Assembly (NCBI GenBank): GCA_016699615.1
Contig: CP064984.1
Coordinates: forward strand, 2,638,001 to 2,702,000
From: Sphingobacteriales bacterium
Lineage (GTDB): Bacteria; Bacteroidota; Bacteroidia; Chitinophagales; JADIYW01
Direction of reading: 5' to 3'
DNA length: 64,000 bases
Shown: in pieces, positions 56,351 to 64,000 of the stretch
Layout of the letters: every line of letters begins with the position of its first letter
Numbering within the stretch: the stretch's first letter is position 1
Notes under the pieces: model-generated
Told to the model about the DNA's origin: nothing
Database searches by the model: none
The model's input: the letters and a program-made list of their open reading frames with translations, nothing else
Program-made: the position numbers and the translations under genes

Positions 56351-57596
56351 ATGAATGCAAATATTTTAACTATAGGTGATGAACTTTTGATTGGAAACAC
56401 AATTAATACTAATGCAGCTTGGATAGCACAACAACTAAATTTAATTGGTGTTGATGTAAAACATCATATAACAATTTCAGATGATAGAGATGATATTGTT
56501 AATTGTTTAGATTTGTACTTAAAAGATGTTGAAGTAATTGTTATTACTGGTGGTTTAGGACCAACTAATGATGATATTACTAAAAAAGTATTATGTGATT
56601 ATTTTGGTGGAAAATTAATCTTTAATGAAGAAGCTTATAATAATATTGAAAGAATATTTAATTCTAGAAAAAGATTAATTAATGAAGCTACTAAGTATGT
56701 TGCATATCTACCTGATAATTGTACACCAATACAGAATAAAAATGGTACTGCAGCTGGGATGATTTTTACAAAAGAGAATAAAACGATTGTTTCAATGCCA
56801 GGTGTGCCTTATGAAATGAAAGCCATGGTTACTGATGATTTTATTCCATATCTAAAAACTAAATATTCATTTCCTACAATAATACATAAGCACATTCTTA
56901 CTGTCGGAATAGGTGAATCTCAAATTGCTGATAATTTGGTTGAGTTTGAACAAAACTTATCTAAACAAATAAAATTAGCTTATTTGCCGAGTATTGGTAA
57001 GGTAAAACTTAGATTGACTGCAAAAGGAGAAAATAAACATGAATTACAATCTTTGATAAATGATGCAACCGAATATATTGTTGATAAAGTAAAAGACAAT
57101 CTATATGGTTTTGATGATGATGTTTTTGAAGAAAAATAGGAGCGATGCTTTAAGAAAAAACCTTACCATATCTACTGCAGAAAGTTGTACTGGTGGTTAT
57201 TTAGCACATTTAATTACATCAATATCAGGTAGTTCTGCCTATTATCATGGTAGTATAGTAGCATATGATAATTGTATAAAAGAAAATATTTTACACGTTA
57301 AAAGAGATATATTAAATACATATGGTGCAGTAAGTGAACAAACAGTTTCTGAGATGTTAGATGGTGCTATAGATACTTTTAATACTGATATTTCAATTGC
57401 AACATCAGGCATTGCTGGACCAACAGGAGGAACGCAAGATAAACCAGTTGGTACTGTTGTTATTGGTATTGCCAACAAACAAGAAAAATGGATTAAGAAA
57501 TTTGTGTTCACAAACAATCGAGAAATAAATATTCAGTTGTCAAGCACAGTTGCATTGTTTATGTTGAAAAAATTTGTAGAAAAAAAATATCAATAA
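56351..57596 (+). CDS. cinA: Nicotinamide-nucleotide amidase CinA (one frameshift)
   Basis: CinA recycles NAD by hydrolysing nicotinamide mononucleotide, with an N-terminal molybdopterin-binding-like (COG1058) domain and a C-terminal PncC amidase domain. N-terminal signature: MNANILTIGDELLIGNTINTN, TGGLGPTNDDIT, MPGVPYEMKAMV. C-terminal signature: TISTAESCTGGYLAHLIT, YHGSIVAYDN, TSGIAGPTGGT and DKPVGTVVIGI. The domains are split by one extra A in the A5 run 57132-57136; removing it gives EENRSDALRKNL and 414 residues. An out-of-frame ATG at 57105 could be mistaken for a separate pncC gene. Confidence 0.93.
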
Positions 57597-57646
57597 AATC
57601 AAAAAGTTTTTCTAAATATATTACTTAATTCTTTTTATTAAAAATC

Positions 57647-58228
57647 ATGTTAGGATTAAAATTAGCAACTGACCCACGTTGGGTAAATTTAGCAGAAAAA
57701 TCAATTGAAGAAATATTAACCGACCATGCCTATTGCGAACAAAAAGCAACTTCGGCTTGCATTGCATTAATACAAAATTTTCCTGAAAAAGATTATTTAG
57801 TTCATAAATTAATGCCTGTGGTACACGAAGAATGGACACATTTTAAATTGGTGCTAGACGAACTTAAAAAACGTAATTTAAAATTAGGCACTCAAAGAAA
57901 AGATGAATACGTATTACAATTAAATAAATTTTTTACAAAAGGCAACACCAGAGAAACAAGATTTTTAGATCATGTATTGATGGCAGGATTAATAGAAGCT
58001 CGCAGTTGCGAAAGATTCAGATTATTATCTTTAGAAATTAATGATGAAGCATTAAAGAAATTCTATCATCATTTAATGATTGCGGAAGCCAACCATTATA
58101 AAATGTTTTTAGATATTGCATTACACTATTTTGAGAAAGATAAAGTAAAAGATAGATGGAATGCATGGCTAGATTTTGAAACAAAAATACTTGAAAACAT
58201 GCAACTCCGTGGCGATAGAATCCATTAG
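57647..58228 (+). CDS. miaE: tRNA-(ms2io6A37)-hydroxylase MiaE
   Basis: MiaE is a diiron enzyme that hydroxylates ms2i6A37 in tRNAs reading U-starting codons. The 193 residues form a ferritin-like four-helix bundle with metal ligands visible in order: DHAYCEQKATS (Glu), VHEEWTHFKLV (Glu, His), IEARSCERFRLL (Glu) and MIAEANHYKMFLDIAL (Glu, His). The frame is intact. It follows cinA by 50 bases. Partner genes miaA and miaB are not in the window. Confidence 0.95.
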   Translation: MLGLKLATDPRWVNLAEKSIEEILTDHAYCEQKATSACIALIQNFPEKDYLVHKLMPVVHEEWTHFKLVLDELKKRNLKLGTQRKDEYVLQLNKFFTKGNTRETRFLDHVLMAGLIEARSCERFRLLSLEINDEALKKFYHHLMIAEANHYKMFLDIALHYFEKDKVKDRWNAWLDFETKILENMQLRGDRIH

Positions 58229-58348
58229 AAATTAGGAAATAATTCCCACAATAATATAAATAAATTGAGAATCAAATACTACATAAGTAGATAGAAAACA
58301 AAAGTACTAGTACTAAACTATTAAATTTTCTTATAACATTCTTTTACA

Positions 58349-59748
58349 TTACATCAACCAATCTATTAGTTTTCTAAGCATTTTTTCTGCTTTATTTGTG
58401 TAAGGTGGATACCTAAATGCTACATCGCTTAGTGTAGATTTTTTAAGTACACCTTTTCTGTGCGAAAAAATATCAAAACTAAGTTTGCCATGATATTGTC
58501 CTATACCACTATCGCCCACACCACCAAATGGTAAATTAAATTGACCAACATGCATTAAACATTCGTTTATAGATGCATTTCCTGATGATGTTTCTTGTAA
58601 TATTTTTTGTTGATATAATTTGTTTTCAGAAAAATATACAACGCCAAAGGTTTGCTTCTGCTCGTAACAAATGCAATGGCATCTTCTAATTTATCATAAG
58701 TAATAATTGGCATCAATGGACCAAAAATTTCTTCTTGCATCACGGCATCATCTGGTTGTAAATTATCTATTATGGTTGGCGAGATATATTTTTCATGAAT
58801 ATCTGTTTGTCCACCAAAAATTACATCAGCATTTTTAAATAAGTTGGATACTCTAATAAAATGTTTTTCAGATATAATTCTGCCAAATGAATCACTTAAT
58901 TTCGGATTTTCGCCATAAAATTCAGTAATTGTTTTCTTAGCTTCTGCTATAAATTTATCTTTTATTTTTCTGTCTACTAAAAAATAATCTGGTGCCACAC
59001 AAGTTTGTCCAGTGTTGGTAAATTTCCCCCAAATTAATCGTTTAATTGCCCATTTAAAATCTATGGTTTCATCTACAAAGCATGGCGATTTTCCACCTAA
59101 TTCTAACGTAACAGGCGTAAGTTGTTTGGCAGCTTTTTGGTAAATTTCTGTACCTACTTCTTTTCCACCAGTAAAAAATATATAATCTAATTTTTCTTCT
59201 AATAAATCATTGCAAACACTAAAATCAGTTAATACTTTTAAATATTCATCTGCAAAGTTTTGGTTAATTAAAGTTTCTAATAATTTGCAAGTATTTTCGC
59301 TCATTCTAGATGGTTTCATAATTACAGTGTTGCCAGCAGCAATAGCACCAATTGTTGGAGCTAATAATAACTGAAAAGGATAATTCCATGGAGCAATAAC
59401 ATATACTAAACCAAGAGGCTCACTTTGTATCCAACTACTTCCTAGCTGATGAAAAAGAGGCGTAGCAACTTTTTCTGGTTTCGCCCATTTTGTTATAGAT
59501 TTTATAGTGTGGTCTATATCTTTTAATACAAAACCTACTTCTGTGGTGTAAGCTTCTAAAGAAGATTTATTTAAGTCTTTTTTAAGAGCATCTAAAATTT
59601 TACTTTCATTATCTACAATAAGTTGTCTTAATTTTTTAAGTTGAGAGATTCTAAACGCCACATCTTTAGTAGCTCCAGAATTAAAATAATTTCTCTGTTT
59701 ATTTACCAAAGCTTTCGCAGAGATTGTATTTAAAGTTGCAGTTTCCAT
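58349..59748 (-). CDS. Aldehyde dehydrogenase, class 3 type (one frameshift)
   Basis: An NAD(P)-dependent enzyme oxidising aldehydes to acids. Landmarks: PWNYPFQLLLAPTIGAIAAGN, FTGGKEVGTEIYQKAA, VTLELGGKSPCFV (catalytic Glu), GQTCVAPDYFLV (nucleophile Cys), FGPLMPIITYD, then after the break QQKILQETSSGNASIN, GGVGDSGIGQYHGKLSF and FSHRKGVLKK. The A5 run 58630-58634 (plus strand) lacks one base; corrected length is 466 residues. Length and the C-terminal pattern fit the ALDH3/fatty-aldehyde group. The alkane hydroxylase at 11.5-12.6 kb could supply aldehydes after alcohol oxidation, but the genes are far apart. Confidence 0.92.
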
Positions 59749-59845
59749 TTAACAATTTTTTATTAGATGCTAATATACTACTTTTTATTAAAAGATGAAT
59801 AAAAGTAATATTTTTTTCAGTTTAACAATATTTTAAACATAATTG

Positions 59846-59876
59846 TTTGTAGAATTAAAAAATAATACTATTTTTG
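59846..59876 (+). promoter_or_regulatory. Perfect Bacteroidota promoter for the small lipoprotein gene
   Basis: TTTG at 59846-59849, exactly 19 bases, then TATTTTTG at 59869-59876. This is a full match to TTTG-N19-TAnnTTTG, 25 bases before the ATG at 59902. Confidence 0.8.
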
Positions 59877-59901
59877 TTTAAACAATTTAAATTTAATTAA
59901 C

Positions 59902-60402
59902 ATGACAAAAAACTTTTTTATTTTATCAGTATTAGCAATTTTCACGGTATTTACTTCAGCATGCAAAAAAGACGAAGACAAATATGCATGTGAAAAATCA
60001 GAATTTTTAGGAACGTTTAATGGAAGCCATTCATTAAATATCAATCAACCAACTAAAATTAGTATTCCAATTAATGATAAAATTATTGTTTCAGATATAA
60101 CTGGTACAGATTCAGTTTTAGTTACTTCAGAAACATTAGGTTTAACAGTAAGAGGTATTGTTACTGACTGTAAAATTTATGTACCAGGAGCAACTGTAGA
60201 ATCATTTGAATATGAATTAGGAGGAATATTTGGTGATGCAATTGTAGAAAATGTAAATGCAAATTTAACATTAAGATTTAACATTACAAAAGGACAATTA
60301 GAGACCCAAATTGATGTAAATGAAGGTACTGCATCTACATCAACTGGTATATTAAATGACCAATCAATAGCAGATACAGAGTTAAAAGGGACTTTTAAAT
60401 AA
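59902..60402 (+). CDS. Hypothetical lipoprotein
   Basis: A 166-residue protein with signal NFFILSVLAIFTVFTSAC (lipobox TSAC, cysteine near residue 21) followed by charged KKDEDKYACEKSE. The mature part is beta-rich and resembles small Bacteroidota lipoproteins that begin with an (x)C-E-K-S-x-F-L-G-x-F-x-G motif, here CEKSEFLGTFNGSHS. No function is known. It has its own strong promoter and a strong terminator, so it is a single-gene unit lying just before two TonB-dependent receptors. Confidence 0.8.
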   Translation: MTKNFFILSVLAIFTVFTSACKKDEDKYACEKSEFLGTFNGSHSLNINQPTKISIPINDKIIVSDITGTDSVLVTSETLGLTVRGIVTDCKIYVPGATVESFEYELGGIFGDAIVENVNANLTLRFNITKGQLETQIDVNEGTASTSTGILNDQSIADTELKGTFK

Positions 60403-60420
60403 TATTTAGTTCTATTGAAA

Positions 60421-60450
60421 AATGCTCCAATAATTTGGGGCATTTTTTTT
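60421..60450 (+). terminator. Intrinsic terminator after the lipoprotein gene
   Basis: AATGCTCCAA (60421-60430) pairs with TTGGGGCATT (60435-60444) with one T-G wobble and a TAAT loop, followed by eight T residues (60443-60450). It closes the single-gene unit before the first TonB-dependent receptor. Confidence 0.85.
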
Positions 60451-60493
60451 GTCAGTATTATAAATAATCATACATTAGCAAAAAATAACAAAT

Positions 60494-62921
60494 ATGAAAT
60501 ATTTTTTATCATTTTTTTCACTTCTATTTAGCATCTATAGTTTTGCTCAAAATGGAAAATTAAAAGGAAACATTACAGATATTAAAAGTAATGAAGCCTT
60601 AATTGGTGTAAATGTCTCCATTCAAAATGCTCAAGAAGGAACCACAACAGATATTGATGGTAATTTTGAATTAGATTTGGCAGAAGGGAAATATACTATG
60701 GTGTATAGTTACGTTGGCTATGAAGAAAAAAAACAAGAAGTCGTTATTTCAGCAAATAAAGAAACTATTGCCAATATTCAATTATCAGAATCACGTAGCC
60801 TATTAAACGAAGTCGTAATTACAAGTAGTAAATTCGCACGCAGAATAGGAGAAGAAACCGTATCAATAGATGTCATTAAGCCAGTTATGTTAGAAAAACA
60901 AAACCTAACTGAAGCAGGAGATGTTGTTTCTCGTAACCCAGGTGTTACGGTAGTAGATGGACAACCTAATATACGTGGTGGTTCTGGATGGTCTTATGGT
61001 GCTGGTTCAAGAGTATTATTATTAATGGACGATTTACCTATGTTACAGCCTGATGCAGGTTTCGTATCTTGGGACCAATTTCCTGTAGAAAATATCTCTC
61101 AAATAGAAGTAATTAAAGGTGCGGCTTCAGCATTATATGGCTCTTCTGCCATGAATGGTATCATCAATATCAGAACAGCTTACCCAACATCAGAACCATA
61201 TTTTAAATTTTCTGTTTTTGGTGGTGTAAGCGATAATCCAAATCAAAAAGAGAGAATAGGAATAATAGATGCAGCAGGAAATTTTACTGGTCAATTTCAA
61301 GAAACTAAAGTAAACAAAAATTGGTGGGAACTTGATAGTATAACATTTCTTGGTGGAACTGGTGTTATAAATACTCCAGATACTACTTTTGTAAATGATT
61401 CAAGACAAAGACCACATACTTATGGGTTCTCTTTTAATTATAGAGAAAAATTAACGAAGAGTAAAAAATTAGATTTCATTTTTGGTGGTCAATTTAATAA
61501 AGAGATTGGACATAATTGGGGTAGCACAGGTACAAGAGGAAGATTTAATATCAATACCAATTATAGAATTAACGAGAAAATACAAGTGGGTGTGAATGCT
61601 AATTTATATGCAGCCAAATCTCAAACTTTCTTTTTGGGGAGGAGGTGGAATAAATAAGTATATACCAGGAGCAATTACTGGTTACCCAACTGAATCTCGC
61701 TCATTTAGAGGTACTATAGATCCATTTTTTAGATATGCAGATGCCAAAGGTAATAGCCATAAAATATTAACTAGATTTATGCGTACAGAAATAGATAATT
61801 CTAACGATCAAGATAATTCTTCAAATTATTATTATGGAGAATATCAATATCAAAGAAATATATCAAAAATTAATTTTGTTATCACAACAGGATTTACAGG
61901 AAACTACACAACATCTGAATCTCAATTATTTGGAAATACTAACCATTCTCTGTATAATTTAGCAGGTTATGTACAATTAGATAAAAAGTTTTGGAACAGA
62001 TTAAATATAACTTATGGTTTCAGATTTGAAACTTTTAGAATGGATGATGCCAAAGCAGAAACCAAACCAGTTTCAAGAGTAGGTATAAACGTTGAAGCAG
62101 CTAAATATACATTTATTAGAGCATCTTGGGGTCAAGGCTATCGTTTCCCAACTATTGCAGAAAAGTTCATAGAAACATCGTTAAGTGAATTTTTAAAAAT
62201 AAAACCAAATCCAAATTTGACATCAGAAACAGGTATGTCTGCCGAAATAGGAATTAAACAAGGTGTTAAATTAGGTAGAGACTTTAATGCATATTTAGAT
62301 TTAGCTGCTTTCTATCAAGAATATAATGATATGATGGAGTTTAATTTTGATGTAGATGGCGGAATTTTAGGCTTTCTTTCTAAAAATATAGGGAATACAA
62401 GAATTTATGGCACAGAAGTTACTTTAATGGGAGAAGGAAAATTGTTTAAAAAATTTCCAACTACATTAGTAGCAGGATATACTTTCATTATTCTTTAATA
62501 CAAAGAATTTAATAGTACTTCAACAAAAGATTTTACAGATTATAATGTATTAAAATATAGATTCAGACATCAAGTACAATCTATGTGGGATGTTAGTTTT
62601 GGACCATTCGATTTTGGTGTATCAGTACAATATTTTAGTGCAATGGAAAATTTTGATGATGTACTTGCCCTTGTTTCTCCAAGCATTCTAGAATTTAGAT
62701 ATGGAAAATTAAAAGATAACTGGGAAGATAAAAAACCTCAAAATCAATTAAAAGGTGATGTCGTAATGGATTTAAGAGCAGGTATAAACTTTGGAAAAGA
62801 TAAAAACTATCGTTTTATGTTCACTGTAAAAAATGTTACCAACAGAGAATATACACTTAGACCATCATTAGTAGAAGCACCAAGAAATTACGGATTTAGA
62901 TTTGATATGACATTCAAGTAG
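60494..62921 (+). CDS. TonB-dependent receptor (one frameshift and one in-frame stop)
   Basis: An outer-membrane receptor for active uptake driven by TonB. Order: signal peptide (FLSFFSLLFSIYSFAQ), a carboxypeptidase-regulatory-like domain (LKGNITDIKSNEALIGVNVS), the plug (LTEAGDVVSRNPGVTVVDGQPNIRGG, VEVIKGAAS-like EVIKGAASALYGSSAMNGII) and a ~22-strand barrel ending in FRFDMTFK. A frameshift at the T5 run 61631-61635 (one extra base) interrupts SQTFFWGGGGINK. An in-frame TAA (62496-62498) lies between YTFIIL and YKEFNSTST. Corrected length is about 808 codons. There is no SusD partner, so glycan uptake is less likely than metal-chelate or cofactor uptake; the substrate is unknown. Confidence 0.88.
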
Positions 62922-62993
62922 CTAAATATAACTAACAATAAATATTTAAAAATTATGTAATACAAAGAAGAGTTTTATATTGTTTTATTTCTT

Positions 62994-63001
62994 TATTTTT
63001 G
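62994..63001 (+). promoter_or_regulatory. Candidate -7 box for the second TonB-dependent receptor
   Basis: TATTTTTG matches TAnnTTTG exactly, 21 bases before the ATG at 63023. No TTTG at the usual -33 distance. Confidence 0.4.
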
Positions 63002-63022
63002 TTAAAATTTATACATTTAATT

Positions 63023-64000
63023 ATGAATTACTTCAAACATTTTTTATTCATTTATTTATCACTTGCATATTTATTAAATGCTTATACTCAAAATAAAGTA
63101 TCTGGTATTGTAAAAGATGCAAAATCTAAAGATGCTATTATTGGAGCAAATGTAGATTGTGGCAAATTATCTACGAATACAGATATAGATGGAAGATTTG
63201 AATTAAACCTAGAAGATGGCACACACGATGTTGTAATATCCTATTTGGGTTATAATAATTATAGTAAAAATATAACACTCGCAAATAATCAGACCATTTC
63301 ATTAGAAATAGAAATGGATGAAGAAGCAAAGAATGTATTCGGACAAGATTTAGTAATTACAGGTTCTATGTTCGAAAAAAAAGCAAGCGAAGAAGTAATC
63401 TCAATAGAAGTCATAAAACCTCAATTAATGTTAGGTGTAAATGCACTTAGAATTGATGAAGTAGCACGAAGAGTATCGGGCTTAAATGTTGCAGACGGAC
63501 AAGCAAACATACGTAGCGGAAGTGGATGGGCTTATGGCGTAGGCTCAAGAGTAATGTTTATTGTAGACGGTCAACCAATGCTTTCGCCAGATAGAGGTGA
63601 TGTGAAATGGACGCAATTACCTGTTGAAGCTATGGGACAAATGGAAGTATTAAAAGGTGCAACATCAGTATTATATGGTTCTTCTGCCATGAACGGTACC
63701 ATACATTTACAAACTGTAAAACCAACCAAAACACCTTTAACAAGATTTACAGCATTCCAATCTTTTATTTTACCACCAAAAAGAAAAGAAATAAAATGGT
63801 GGGATTTTCCTGTACTTTCATTTGGTGCCACATTTTTAAGAGCACATAAACCCAAAGATAATTTCGAATATTTTGTTAGCGGAAGCGTGTATCTAAACAA
63901 TACTCAGTTTAAAGGTGGACAAGAATACATGGCAAGATTAAACTACAAAACTAGATGGACAAGTAAAAGAAATCCAAAACTATCTTATGGAGTAGCAGGT
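63023..64000 (+). CDS. Second TonB-dependent receptor (N-terminal part; runs off the window)
   Basis: About 326 residues are visible before the window end and the frame is open. A signal peptide (MNYFKHFLFIYLSLAYLLNA) is followed by a carboxypeptidase-regulatory-like domain (NKVSGIVKDAKSKDAIIGAN, DIDGRFELNLEDG) and the plug domain with VARRVSGLNVADGQANIRSG, SRVMFIVDGQPM, MEVLKGATSVLYGSSAMNGT. It is a paralogue of the receptor just upstream: the plug segments align closely (GxRxGSGWxYGxGSRV). It starts 101 bases after that gene. The start ATG at 63023 is the first in frame with the signal peptide. Confidence 0.9.
   Translation, partial: MNYFKHFLFIYLSLAYLLNAYTQNKVSGIVKDAKSKDAIIGANVDCGKLSTNTDIDGRFELNLEDGTHDVVISYLGYNNYSKNITLANNQTISLEIEMDEEAKNVFGQDLVITGSMFEKKASEEVISIEVIKPQLMLGVNALRIDEVARRVSGLNVADGQANIRSGSGWAYGVGSRVMFIVDGQPMLSPDRGDVKWTQLPVEAMGQMEVLKGATSVLYGSSAMNGTIHLQTVKPTKTPLTRFTAFQSFILPPKRKEIKWWDFPVLSFGATFLRAHKPKDNFEYFVSGSVYLNNTQFKGGQEYMARLNYKTRWTSKRNPKLSYGVAG

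Noticed and set aside
57105..57596. A separate pncC-like amidase gene
   Set aside because: It is the C-terminal domain of cinA; the apparent start at 57105 arises from a one-base indel at 57132-57136, and the ten or so first residues are an out-of-frame translation of the upstream domain.
58302..58313. AGTACTAGTACT palindrome between miaE and the aldehyde dehydrogenase gene
   Set aside because: A 12-base perfect palindrome with no T-run or second copy nearby; expected by chance in this AT-rich gap.
2545..62921. Programmed ribosomal frameshifting as a common mechanism
   Set aside because: The sites lack a shared slippery heptamer plus stimulatory structure, fall in many unrelated housekeeping genes, and go in both directions; random indels explain them better.

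Overview
The window is strongly AT-rich DNA of a Bacteroidota bacterium. Three things point there. Two large secreted proteins end in domains resembling type IX secretion (Por) sorting signals. Two TonB-dependent receptors open with a carboxypeptidase-regulatory-like domain. Several genes are preceded by the Bacteroidota promoter pattern TTTG-N19/20-TAnnTTTG, and Shine-Dalgarno sequences are rarely visible. The family mix (KtrAB, RNase Y next to ZapA, MiaE, AlkB hydroxylase, ceramidase-like protein) fits a free-living environmental Bacteroidota. I cannot assign order or genus.

Layout. 1-3.9 kb: end of pdxJ, then thrS-infC and thiG. 3.9-7.2 kb (minus): suhB-type phosphatase and the K+ transporter pair ktrB-ktrA. 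7.3-11.5 kb: TMTC-like membrane/TPR protein, lepA, smpB. 11.5-13.3 kb: alkane hydroxylase divergent from a TetR regulator. 13.3-18.1 kb: heptosyltransferase, gamma carbonic anhydrase, a broken GT2 glycosyltransferase, an ECF sigma factor and a broken acyl-CoA carboxylase beta subunit. 18.2-25.4 kb: EamA transporter, argS, tRNA-His, and a minus-strand TPR-aroE-rnr unit. 25.4-32.3 kb: envelope and accessory proteins (beta-barrel, membrane-peroxiredoxin fusion, PA-IL-like lectin), alpha/beta hydrolase, thioesterase, malic enzyme. 32.5-37.8 kb: lipid-related group (AGPS-like ether-lipid synthase, GlpD, esterase lipoprotein, ceramidase-like protein). 38.1-43.8 kb: pheT-coiled coil-zapA-rny and a PDZ protein. 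44.3-52.9 kb: two giant secreted repeat proteins. 53-60.4 kb: DUF1801, proB, CoA transferase, DUF4197, cinA, miaE, aldehyde dehydrogenase, lipoprotein. 60.5-64 kb: two tandem TonB-dependent receptors, the second cut by the window end.

A dominant property is that about 20 genes, many of them essential (infC, argS, pheT), are interrupted by single-base indels, mostly in short A/T runs. Restoring one base (two in pheT) rebuilds a full-length conserved protein in each case. This looks mainly like consensus error of a long-read assembly rather than biology. The GT2 gene (14.9-15.9 kb) and the carboxylase gene (16.6-18.1 kb) carry several lesions each, including nonsense codons, and are better candidates for real decay or for a locally poor consensus.

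No CRISPR array, complete insertion sequence, phage or defence system was found. The most interesting content is the five-unit mosaic tandem repeat in the 1400-residue secreted protein, the AGPS-GlpD-ceramidase lipid neighbourhood, two unusual domain combinations at 26.8-28.8 kb, and a recurring promoter box placed only 4-7 bases before start codons.
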